A DNA stretch of 64,000 bases, taken from NCBI GenBank assembly GCA_002255575.1, contig NCAT01000002.1, forward strand, positions 237,237 to 301,236, read 5' to 3'. The DNA is from Acidocella sp. 20-57-95. Lineage in GTDB: Bacteria; Pseudomonadota; Alphaproteobacteria; Acetobacterales; Acetobacteraceae. The notes beneath the pieces are model-generated. The model was given only the letters and a program-made list of their open reading frames with translations. It was not told the origin of the DNA and made no database searches. Positions 18,603 through 26,514 of the stretch are shown here, one piece after another (positions within the stretch are counted from its first letter, which is position 1; every line of letters begins with the position of its first letter). The position numbers and the translations under genes were made by a program.

Positions 18603-19619
18603 ATGCGGGTTTTTCGGTTGACCGCGTGGCTGGTGGTTTGCGCATGGGCTACAATGGCGCAGGCACAGCCAACGCCTGAGAGCTTCACGATCAGCGCGGT
18701 CCCGATTACCGACCAGAAGGCGGTCTTTGCCACCGTGGAGAGTGCGCATGTGGTGCCAGCCCGGGCGCGCATCGGCGGTACCGTTACCACACTCACGGTT
18801 CAGGACGGCGACATTGTCACCGCTGGAGAGGTGATCGCAATCGTTGCCGACCCAACTTTGGTGCACCAGTTGCACGCGCTTGATGCTGAAATTAGCGGGC
18901 TGAAGGCGCAATTAGCACAGTCGGATATCGACCTTGCACGCGCCCAGTCGCTGATCAAAAATGGCGCGATTTCCCGCGCCAGTCTCGACCAAGCAAAGAC
19001 CGCCGTGAATGTTGCCGCTAGTGGTTTGATGGCAAAAACCGCAGCGCGTGAGGCCTTAAACCAGCAAATCGGCGAAGGTACAGTACTGGCCCCCGTCTCG
19101 GGGCGGGTGCTGCTCACGCCGGTTACGCAGGGCAGCGTGTTGATGAGTGGCGATACCGTCGCCTCGATCGCCGCGCAGGATTATGTGCTGCGGCTAGATG
19201 TACCGGAATATCACGCCAATTTTCTGCATCTGGGTGATCCCGTGCGGCTCGACCCGGCTGATCGCCAGGCATCGCCCGCTACATTTGGGAAAATCACGCT
19301 GATCTATCCGCAGATTCAAAATGGCAAGGTGGAAGCTGATGCCACCGCGGCTGGTCTTGGCACGTATTTTGTCGGCCAGCGCATACAGGTTTGGGTTAAT
19401 GCTGGGGTGCGTGACGGCATCGTCATCCCTGCCCGCTACATCGAAACACGGTTTGGCCTCGATTATGTCGATCTACGCACCGGCGATGGCAGCAGGGTTG
19501 CCGTGCCCGTGCAGCGCGGTGCACCGCAGCCAACCCCCGCAATGCCCGATGGCATCGAAATTCTCTCCGGCCTGCATCCCGGTGATGTCGTGCTGCTGCC
19601 CGGCGTAACATCGCCGTGA
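18603..19619 (+). CDS. RND efflux pump periplasmic adaptor
   Basis: A 338-residue membrane-fusion protein that links an inner-membrane RND transporter to an outer-membrane channel. It has a signal peptide (MRVFRLTAWLVVCAWATMAQ), then the first lipoyl half (ARIGGTVTTLTVQDGDIVTAGE) and a coiled-coil hairpin at about residues 95-155. The second lipoyl half (VLAPVSGRVLLTPVTQGS) and a beta-barrel domain follow. The ATG at 18603 has GGAG nine bases upstream; an ATG at 18588 is in frame but lacks one. The stop overlaps the GTG start of the transporter by four bases, so they are coupled. It belongs to the regulator-rhodanese unit. No outer-membrane channel gene is present in the window. Confidence 0.88.
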   Translation: MRVFRLTAWLVVCAWATMAQAQPTPESFTISAVPITDQKAVFATVESAHVVPARARIGGTVTTLTVQDGDIVTAGEVIAIVADPTLVHQLHALDAEISGLKAQLAQSDIDLARAQSLIKNGAISRASLDQAKTAVNVAASGLMAKTAAREALNQQIGEGTVLAPVSGRVLLTPVTQGSVLMSGDTVASIAAQDYVLRLDVPEYHANFLHLGDPVRLDPADRQASPATFGKITLIYPQIQNGKVEADATAAGLGTYFVGQRIQVWVNAGVRDGIVIPARYIETRFGLDYVDLRTGDGSRVAVPVQRGAPQPTPAMPDGIEILSGLHPGDVVLLPGVTSP

Positions 19620-22600
19620 CCCTCGGCATCTCAGGCGCGCTTGCGAAGCGCTTTATCCGGTCGCCGCTGACACCGTTATTTCTCATCGCCGCACTGCTCG
19701 CCGGGATGATCGCGCTGATCTCGATCCCGCGCGAGGAAGACCCCCAAATTCATGTTCCGATGGTCGATGTGGTGATTAACGCGGATGGCCTGAAAGCCAG
19801 CGATGCGGTCGAGCTTGTAACCAAACCGTTGGAAATTGTTCTGCAGGCGATTCCCGGCGTTGAACATATCTACAGCACCACAGTCGATAACCAAGTTGTG
19901 GTAACGGCCCGCTTTGTTGTTGGCACCAACGAAGACAACGCCGTGCTGCTAGTGAACGACAAGATCAAGGATAATTTGAACCGGATCCCAATCGGAATTC
20001 CCCAGCCATTGATCGTGGGCCATGGCATTGATGACGTCGCGATCGTCACGCTCACCCTAACGCCCAAGCCGGACGCGGCACAGCATTGGGACCCCGGCGG
20101 CCTCACCCAGCTAGCCACAAAACTGCAAGGCGAACTTATTAAGGTTCAAAATGTCGGGCTGACCTATGTCGCCGGCGAAGATTTGGAGCAAATCCGCATT
20201 GAGCCCGACCCGGCAAAACTACTTCTATACGGCGTGACCTTGCAGCAGCTGGTCACGCGGCTGCACGAAGCAAATGCTGCTTTCAGCGCCGGCATGGTAC
20301 GCCATGACGGTGTCATGAATGGCGTGGATGCCGGCGGCAGCTTACATGGCATTCCAGATTTCGGGTTGCTGCTGGTCACGACGCGCGACAACCGCCCAGT
20401 TTATGTGCGCGATGTTGCGCACATCATGTTCACGCCCGCACCCGTGGAGCACCGCGTCTGGGCATTTACGCGCAACGGCAATGCTTGGGGACAAAGCCCG
20501 GCCGTGACGCTCGCGATTGCCAAGCGCGCCGGCGCCAATGCCGTGACCGTCTCAAACGCAGTGCTGGCACAGGTCAAAACCCTGCAGGGGCAACTGATCC
20601 CCGCCGATATTCAGGTGCAGGTGACCCGCAATTACGGTCAAACCGCAACCCAGAAGGCCAATGAACTACTATTCCACTTGGCGTTAGCAACAATTTCCAT
20701 CGTGATCCTGATCGGCTTTGCGATCGGATGGCGTGAAGCGGCAGTCACCGCGGTGGTAATTCCGACCACGATTCTCCTGACACTCTTCGCCGCCGAAATG
20801 ATGGGTTATACCATCAATCGCGTCAGCTTATTCGCGTTGATTTTCTCCATCGGTATTTTGGTTGATGACGCGATTGTGGTGGTGGAAAACATCACCCGGC
20901 ATTGGGCGATGCAAGATGGTCGCAACCGGCTAACAGCCGCGATCGAGGCGGTGGCCGAGGTTGGAAACCCCACCATTATTGCTACGCTGACCGTGGTGGC
21001 CGCTTTGCTGCCAATGCTGTTCGTCAGCGGCCTTATGGGCCCGTATATGGGCCCCATCCCTGCGGTTGCCTCAGCGGCCATGGTGTTTTCCTTCTTTATA
21101 GCCATGACCGTTGTGCCATGGCTGATGATGAAATTTTCAAAATCAGAAATAGCCACAGCCCCCCACCCCCATACGGACGGCCGACTAAACCGGCTGTACG
21201 TTACCATCGCCGCGCCGATATTAAAAACCCGCAAGCGCGCATTGCGATTTCTGTTATTGGTGGGGGCCGCGACACTGGTTGCGTGCTCGCTATTTTATTT
21301 TGACCTCGTGAAGGTTAAACTACTGCCCTTTGACAATAAATCAGAACTTGATGTTGTCTTGAATCTTCCGCCGGGCGCCACGCTCGAAGACACGGAACAA
21401 ACATTGTTCGCCGCTGCGCACATCACTGGTGGCATGCCGGACGTGGTTTCCATGCAGGCTTACGCAGGCACCGCCGCGCCGTTCGACTTTAACGGGCTGG
21501 TGCGGCATTATTACGACCGCCAAACGCCTGAACTCGGCGAGCTGCATATCGTGCTGGTTGATAAAAATGACCGCAGCCGGGAGAGCCACGCCATCGCGGT
21601 CGATCTACGCCGCCAGCTCGATGCAAAGCTGGTTCTGCCACCTGGCGGGGTGGTGAAGGTTGTGGAAGTGCCGCCGGGCCCGCCGGTTATAGCGACCCTG
21701 TTGGCGGAAATTTATGGGCCAGATCAAACCACGCGGCGTGCCGTTGCCGAGAGGGTAAAGGCAATATTCAAATCCATTCCCTTCATTGTCGATGTGGATG
21801 ACAGCTATGGCAGCCCGCCACCACGGCTACAGCTTACCGTCAACCAGGACGAGATCGAATATTTCGATGTGCAGCAAAGCGATGTGAACGCCACGATCCG
21901 TGATCTCTTCAACGGTGTGCCGATTGGTTATTCCTATCGCGGCGCCGACCGGCCACCGCTGGAAATTGTCGTCGGGTTACCAAAATCGGGCCTAACCTGG
22001 AACCAGGCAGTCGCATCCACGCCTATCCCGGCCAATACGCTGCTTCCCGGTGCACGCGGGGTGGTTGAGCTTGGACAGGTCGTCAGTGTGAGCAAAACCA
22101 CCGGATCACCCGCCATCTTCCGCCGTGACGGGCATTTTGCCGACATGGTCACTGGTGAGCTGGCCGGGCAGTTTGAGGCGCCGATCTACGGCATGTTCGC
22201 GGTTGATAAGGCCATTGAAAAAGCCAATTGGGGGGCTCTGCCGCAACCCAATATCCGTTTCTTCAGCCAGCCGGACAATGAAGCAAAACCTTCGCTGCTG
22301 TGGGACGGGGAATGGCAAATCACGTTCGTCACGTTCCGTGATATGGGAATTGCTTTTGGCGTGGCGATCCTCGGTATTTATATTCTGGTTGTGGGTCTGT
22401 TTGCTAGTTTCAAGTTGCCGCTGGTGGTCCTTACCCCAATTCCACTGACACTGATCGGTATCATGTTCGGGCATTGGTTACTGAATGCCGATTTTACCGC
22501 GACCTCAATGATCGGGTTTATCGCGCTGGCGGGTATTATCGTGCGTAACTCCATCCTGCTTGTCGATTTCATTCGGCACCGGCAGGCTGTTGGTAAATCG

Positions 22601-22822
22601 TTGCGGGACGTGCTGCTGGAGGCCGGGGCCATCCGCGCCAAGCCAATTTTGCTGACCGCTGTGGCCGCCATGATTAGCGCTGCCACCATATTATCCGACC
22701 CGATCTTTCAGGGGCTGGCAGTCTCGCTGTTGTTCGGCTTGGCCTCTTCAACGTTGCTCACCTTGCTGGTGATACCGGCTGTCTATGTTGTGCTGCGCGA
22801 TGATGTGCAACCAAAGTCATGA
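19616..22822 (+). CDS. RND-family efflux transporter
   Basis: A 1068-residue inner-membrane proton-driven exporter of the AcrB superfamily. The N-terminus (RSPLTPLFLIAALLAGMIAL) is the first of twelve helices and is followed by the large periplasmic porter domain. Helix 4 holds the proton-relay pair in ILVDDAIVVVENITRH. The second half has GIIVRNSILLVDFIRHRQA, matching helix 10 of the family. It starts at a GTG overlapping the adaptor stop. The branch that uses EEDPQIHVP after the first helix is typical of pumps of unknown substrate, not of the AcrB drug or CzcA metal groups. Being in a persulfide-type regulon, it may expel toxic sulfur compounds or disulfides; this is inference from context only. 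Confidence 0.93.
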   Translation: MTLGISGALAKRFIRSPLTPLFLIAALLAGMIALISIPREEDPQIHVPMVDVVINADGLKASDAVELVTKPLEIVLQAIPGVEHIYSTTVDNQVVVTARFVVGTNEDNAVLLVNDKIKDNLNRIPIGIPQPLIVGHGIDDVAIVTLTLTPKPDAAQHWDPGGLTQLATKLQGELIKVQNVGLTYVAGEDLEQIRIEPDPAKLLLYGVTLQQLVTRLHEANAAFSAGMVRHDGVMNGVDAGGSLHGIPDFGLLLVTTRDNRPVYVRDVAHIMFTPAPVEHRVWAFTRNGNAWGQSPAVTLAIAKRAGANAVTVSNAVLAQVKTLQGQLIPADIQVQVTRNYGQTATQKANELLFHLALATISIVILIGFAIGWREAAVTAVVIPTTILLTLFAAEMMGYTINRVSLFALIFSIGILVDDAIVVVENITRHWAMQDGRNRLTAAIEAVAEVGNPTIIATLTVVAALLPMLFVSGLMGPYMGPIPAVASAAMVFSFFIAMTVVPWLMMKFSKSEIATAPHPHTDGRLNRLYVTIAAPILKTRKRALRFLLLVGAATLVACSLFYFDLVKVKLLPFDNKSELDVVLNLPPGATLEDTEQTLFAAAHITGGMPDVVSMQAYAGTAAPFDFNGLVRHYYDRQTPELGELHIVLVDKNDRSRESHAIAVDLRRQLDAKLVLPPGGVVKVVEVPPGPPVIATLLAEIYGPDQTTRRAVAERVKAIFKSIPFIVDVDDSYGSPPPRLQLTVNQDEIEYFDVQQSDVNATIRDLFNGVPIGYSYRGADRPPLEIVVGLPKSGLTWNQAVASTPIPANTLLPGARGVVELGQVVSVSKTTGSPAIFRRDGHFADMVTGELAGQFEAPIYGMFAVDKAIEKANWGALPQPNIRFFSQPDNEAKPSLLWDGEWQITFVTFRDMGIAFGVAILGIYILVVGLFASFKLPLVVLTPIPLTLIGIMFGHWLLNADFTATSMIGFIALAGIIVRNSILLVDFIRHRQAVGKSLRDVLLEAGAIRAKPILLTAVAAMISAATILSDPIFQGLAVSLLFGLASSTLLTLLVIPAVYVVLRDDVQPKS

Positions 22823-22825
22823 GGT

Positions 22826-23068
22826 ATGGCAGACATAACCCTCAAAATCCGATCTGCTGAATGCTGGGGCGCAGCGTGGCGCGTTGTTGGTTCAGCGTGG
22901 CTGGCCTATCTCATTGGCATTATCAAGCCACGAGAGGCTACCCTTATCATCCAGCAATTGGAGCAATATCGTCAGGCGCTGATGCTGTGCGTAAATGCTG
23001 CGCTTAAACAAGCAGGTTGGCAGCAAGGGCTTCTGCTTCTCACTAAAGCGGTTTCATTAGCTGCATGA
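22826..23068 (+). CDS. possible small hypothetical protein
   Basis: An 80-codon frame three bases after the RND transporter stop, on the same strand, with a weak GAGG-like sequence before the ATG. The translation has a short hydrophobic stretch (WRVVGSAWLAYLIGII) and an amphipathic region (LIIQQLEQYRQALML), but matches no family known to me. It may be the last gene of the pump operon, a decayed remnant or chance. Low confidence. Confidence 0.28.
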   Translation: MADITLKIRSAECWGAAWRVVGSAWLAYLIGIIKPREATLIIQQLEQYRQALMLCVNAALKQAGWQQGLLLLTKAVSLAA

Positions 23069-23163
23069 TAAAACAACGTCCTCTGGTATGCCATTGGGGA
23101 ATGGTCAGGCGAGTCGGTGGTATGGATCACCTGATAAAATGGCCTCTTATGATTGAGCGCAAA

Positions 23164-23203
23164 GACATGAAGTTGACCCGTTAAAATGGGTCAACTTCAT
23201 GTC
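23164..23203. terminator. perfect 16-bp hairpin between convergent operons
   Basis: GACATGAAGTTGACCC at 23164-23179 and its exact reverse complement at 23188-23203 flank the loop GTTAAAAT. The hairpin stands between the pump operon (plus) and the end of the cyd operon (minus), where a bidirectional terminator is expected. No T-run follows on either strand, so a role as an IS end or a mobile hairpin repeat cannot be excluded. Confidence 0.55.
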
Positions 23204-23306
23204 TGGATCGCTTGCTTCAGTATATTTCAGAGACGAATTTTCAACCAGCTCTCATGAAGCCTAAACAGCTAAAGGGCTTTTTATAAACCTTCAGTCTGTT
23301 GTCGGA

Positions 23307-23405
23307 TCAGTGGAATTTACGCCGCGTGTAAAAATATGCCCCGAAGTAAAAAACAAGATACAAAAACGGAATAAAGAAAATCAGGCCTTCCAGATCACCG
23401 AGCAT
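23307..23405 (-). CDS. 32-residue membrane microprotein at the end of the cyd operon
   Basis: A very short frame not normally called. ATG at 23405 has GGAGG seven bases upstream and overlaps the TGA of the preceding small gene by one base (TGATG). The product MLGDLEGLIFFIPFLYLVFY continues GAYFYTRRKFH: one hydrophobic helix followed by a positive tail, so the C-terminus should face the cytosol. Overlap and ribosome-binding site argue for real translation. It does not match CydX or CydH in sequence as far as I can tell, and may be a further small subunit of cytochrome bd. Confidence 0.6.
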   Translation of the reverse strand: MLGDLEGLIFFIPFLYLVFYFGAYFYTRRKFH

Positions 23406-23599
23406 CAAACACCTCCATTTTCACTATTGGCCATTTGGGTTTCAAACATGACCGCCCCGGCCACTGCGATCAGAATAATCATCGTGGTGCCGACTAACCA
23501 AGCAAAGTACCAAGGCCCTTCATCTCCGGCCACCACAGCGAGGACCAAGGCAAACACGACAACTGCCGCCAGAGCGCCAAACTTAATGATTGTTTTCAT
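23405..23599 (-). CDS. cydX: CydX-like small subunit with an extra N-terminal helix
   Basis: A 64-residue membrane protein directly after cydB. Residues 30-53 (WYFAWLVGT, then a helix ending AVMFE) match the start of E. coli CydX (MWYFAWILGT, ending ALALE), the small subunit that stabilises cytochrome bd. Unlike CydX, which is about 37 residues, it has an additional hydrophobic helix before this motif (ALAAVVVFALVLAVVAG). The ATG has AGGAG seven bases upstream and lies nine bases after the cydB stop. It is probably a two-helix CydX, or a fusion of CydX with another small cyd-operon protein. The family link rests on a short motif plus location. Confidence 0.72.
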   Translation of the reverse strand: MKTIIKFGALAAVVVFALVLAVVAGDEGPWYFAWLVGTTMIILIAVAGAVMFETQMANSENGGV

Positions 23600-23608
23600 T
23601 GCAAACTC

Positions 23609-24748
23609 CTAATAGCTATGTGGATTATTGACGACATCGGCAACCTTTACCTTGCCGCGCATCACATAGAAGCACCACGACGTGTAAGACAGGATCGCCG
23701 GTACAAATACCACTGCGAAGAAGGTCATCCACCCCAGATTATAGGCGCTCCCGGTAGAATTCCAAACCGTAAGACTTTCAGCTGGCACCGAGGATGACGG
23801 CATCAGGAAGGGGAACATCGCAATGCCCACCGTGCTGATGGTGCCAATCCAGGACAAAACGCCCAGCCACCAGCCGACGATTTTCATGTGCAACTGCAAA
23901 GCGACCGCGCCAACAATCATCCCAATGAAGCCGATGGCAGGAGCCAGCCATAGAATTGGGTAGCTATGGAAGTTGTTCAGCCAGGCACCGGCCTTTGCTG
24001 CCACGGCCGGGCCGCCGAGCGGGGTTGCCGCCATGCCGGGGTCCACCGTGCCGGTGAAGACGTAACCGTTCATGAAGGAAACCCATACCCCGCCGACCGC
24101 GAAGATAACCGCCGCAACCACTGCACCAAGCCTGGCATAGGTGCGCGCCCGGCTATAAATTGGCTCCTCGCCGCGCAGCATGAGCATTGCGCCACCCTGA
24201 TACACAGCCAACGAGAGAGACATCACACCGCACATCACGGCAAACGGATTTAATAAGTAACTGAGGAACGATTCATCCTGATAATACTGACCGGTCCAGC
24301 TATAATGATAGCCAACGCCTTCCAGCACATTCCCGAATGCCGCACCGTACACAATCATCGGCAAAGCACCGGAGATCAGGAACGCCCAATCCCATGTGTC
24401 ACGCCATTTTGTAGAGTCCACCTTTGAGCGATATTCAAACGCCACTGGCCGCATGATCATGCTGAACAGCAGCAGGATCATCACCACATAGAATATCGAG
24501 AATGAGGTTGCGTAAAGCGTGGGGAAGGCGGCGAAAATGGCGCCGCCGCCGAGGATGAACCACACCTGATTCCCATCCCAGTGCGGACCAATTATGTTGA
24601 GCATCGTCCGACGCTCACCATCGGTTTTCCCCACCAGGCGAAGCAGTACGCCCACCCCCATATCCATGCCCACCATCACGGCCAAGCCGGTTAGCAGAAC
24701 ACCTAGTAAGACTGCCCAGAGAACCTTAAGGGCGATATAGATTTCCAT
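23609..24748 (-). CDS. cydB: cytochrome bd ubiquinol oxidase subunit II
   Basis: A 379-residue polytopic inner-membrane subunit of cytochrome bd, the high-affinity oxidase that reduces oxygen with ubiquinol at low oxygen tension. It has the conserved GPHWDGNQVWFILGGGAIFAAFP segment near residue 54 and MRPVAFEYRSK after the third helix, as in E. coli CydB, and about eight helices in all. It lies 24 bases after cydA and nine before the CydX-like gene. It partners CydA and needs CydDC, encoded just upstream, for assembly. Length is normal for the family. Confidence 0.97.
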   Translation of the reverse strand: MEIYIALKVLWAVLLGVLLTGLAVMVGMDMGVGVLLRLVGKTDGERRTMLNIIGPHWDGNQVWFILGGGAIFAAFPTLYATSFSIFYVVMILLLFSMIMRPVAFEYRSKVDSTKWRDTWDWAFLISGALPMIVYGAAFGNVLEGVGYHYSWTGQYYQDESFLSYLLNPFAVMCGVMSLSLAVYQGGAMLMLRGEEPIYSRARTYARLGAVVAAVIFAVGGVWVSFMNGYVFTGTVDPGMAATPLGGPAVAAKAGAWLNNFHSYPILWLAPAIGFIGMIVGAVALQLHMKIVGWWLGVLSWIGTISTVGIAMFPFLMPSSSVPAESLTVWNSTGSAYNLGWMTFFAVVFVPAILSYTSWCFYVMRGKVKVADVVNNPHSY

Positions 24749-24772
24749 CTCAAAACTCCACGTAAAAGCGGT

Positions 24773-26404
24773 CTATTCCCAAGACTTGTTGGCATAGCCA
24801 GGCGTTGCAAAAATCGGCGTGGCAATCGATGCATTCGCCGGCGCATGATGCGCGGCAGCGCCATGATCTTCCGGCCCAAGGCGCGCGAACTTGAACATCA
24901 AATAAAGCTCGGCTGCGATGAACGCGCTGTACAGCAAGGCAAAGCCTGCCAGCGAGAAGATCATATAGCCAACATCATGGCTGGAGGCTGATTGGAAGGT
25001 CGGTAACCAACCAAACACTGTCCAAGGCTGCCGCCCGGCTTCCGCCGTTACCCAACCAAACTCGGTGGCCAACACCGGCAGCGGGATCGACCACATGCAA
25101 AGCTTCAGCAACATCGGATGTTTTTCAAGCTGATTTTTCAAGCTGTAATAGGCCGCAAAGGCAAAGATCGTCACAAAGTAAAAGCCCAGCGCCATCATCA
25201 CCCGGAACGACCAGAAAGTGACAAACACGTTGGGGATGGAACTCAGGACGGCCTGCTGTTCCACCGATGGCAGCAAGGCTGGGGTAATCAAATTTACATC
25301 CTGGTTCGGCGCATAGCGCTGAGCCAAAAAGCCGTAGCCCATATCGTTTTCATACTGCTTGAAAGTAGCAAGCGAAGCGGCGCTATGGGTGGCGCCATAT
25401 TGCTGCAAGGCGATCAGCGCCTTGATGCCATTATCAACCCGCGGCACGTTCGCCTGTTCAATATCGACCAAGCCCAAGACCGGTTGGTCGAACGTATGGG
25501 TTACAAGCGGGGTGAGTACGTAGGGAATGCCAATTTCCATGCTGTTGCTCTGGGTGGCATCATTCGGCAGCGCCGTGATCAGCCAAGGCGCGGCCGGTGG
25601 GGTCGTGGTATGCCAAATTCCCTCCATCGCGGCGATCTTGGTTGGCTGGACCTGTTGATCGAGCCGGCCCAGCGCATCGCCCAACGTCACGACGGCGAGT
25701 GTGGAAATCAGGCCGAACAAGGCCGCCATACGAAATGAACGGGCCGCGAATTCGCGGTGCCGGCCACGCAGCAGGTAATAGGCGCTAATCCCCATCACGA
25801 ACATGGCACCAGCGACAAAGCCCGCGATCGAGGTATGAACGAATTTCGCCTGTGCATCAGGGCTGAACACTAACGCGGCAAAGTCGTTAAACTGCATCCG
25901 CATGGTATTGGGGTCGAAGCTCGCACCTTGCGGGTTCTGCATGAAGCCGTTGGCCACCAAAATCCATAAAGCCGAGAGGTTGGAGCCAAGTGCCACCAGA
26001 TACGTCACGGCCAAATGGGCTTGCTTGCTCAAGCGGTCCCAGCCGAAGAACATCAAGCCGACAAAGGTAGATTCCATGAAGAAGGCCATTAAGCCTTCAA
26101 TCGCCAGCGGCGTGCCGAACACGTCACCAACAAAGTGCGAGTACATCGACCAGTTGGTGCCGAATTCAAATTCCATCGTCAGGCCGGTGGCGACACCGAT
26201 GGCGAAGTTAATACCGAACAATTTGCCCCAAAAATGGGTCATGTCTTTATAAACTTGCTTGCCGGTGATGACATAAACTGTTTCCATCGCGGCGAGCATG
26301 ATGGTCAGGCCGAGGGTCAGCGGCACGAACAGGAAGTGGTATAACGCAGTCAACGCAAATTGGAGACGCGACAGATCTACGACATTAGGGTCTATGAGCG
26401 GCAT
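24773..26404 (-). CDS. cydA: cytochrome bd ubiquinol oxidase subunit I
   Basis: A 543-residue haem-bearing subunit of cytochrome bd in the inner membrane. His23 (ALYHFLF) is the expected haem b595/d ligand. The acidic pair region is in MEFEFGTNWS and the following helix. The b558 ligand histidine is in FVHTSIAGFVAGAM and its methionine partner in FWSFRVMMALGF. The hallmark GRQPW occurs in EAGRQPWTVFGW. The quinol-binding loop is between LGDALGRLDQQ and the VLSSIPNVF helix. ATG at 26404 has GGAG upstream. The C-terminus has a short His/Ala-rich tail. The gene has its own FNR-type promoter, so it should be induced as oxygen falls. Confidence 0.97.
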   Translation of the reverse strand: MPLIDPNVVDLSRLQFALTALYHFLFVPLTLGLTIMLAAMETVYVITGKQVYKDMTHFWGKLFGINFAIGVATGLTMEFEFGTNWSMYSHFVGDVFGTPLAIEGLMAFFMESTFVGLMFFGWDRLSKQAHLAVTYLVALGSNLSALWILVANGFMQNPQGASFDPNTMRMQFNDFAALVFSPDAQAKFVHTSIAGFVAGAMFVMGISAYYLLRGRHREFAARSFRMAALFGLISTLAVVTLGDALGRLDQQVQPTKIAAMEGIWHTTTPPAAPWLITALPNDATQSNSMEIGIPYVLTPLVTHTFDQPVLGLVDIEQANVPRVDNGIKALIALQQYGATHSAASLATFKQYENDMGYGFLAQRYAPNQDVNLITPALLPSVEQQAVLSSIPNVFVTFWSFRVMMALGFYFVTIFAFAAYYSLKNQLEKHPMLLKLCMWSIPLPVLATEFGWVTAEAGRQPWTVFGWLPTFQSASSHDVGYMIFSLAGFALLYSAFIAAELYLMFKFARLGPEDHGAAAHHAPANASIATPIFATPGYANKSWE

Positions 26405-26448
26405 TGAGAGTGCTCCAAGGAGGTCAAATTTTACTTACACAAGGCAGC

Positions 26449-26489
26449 CTATAGGCGTCGCCCGGTTAGTTACGTTTGATCTTGATCAA
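26449..26489 (-). promoter_or_regulatory. FNR-type promoter of cydA
   Basis: TTGAT-CTTG-ATCAA at 26476-26489 is an exact match to the FNR/Anr/FixK consensus (TTGAT-N4-ATCAA). A TATAGG hexamer on the minus strand (26449-26454) has its centre 31 bases from the box centre, the distance expected when FNR binds at -41.5. Transcription would then start near 26441, about 37 bases before the cydA ATG. Confidence 0.8.
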
Positions 26490-26514
26490 GTCAGTGTAAT
26501 ATTTACACGATTCA

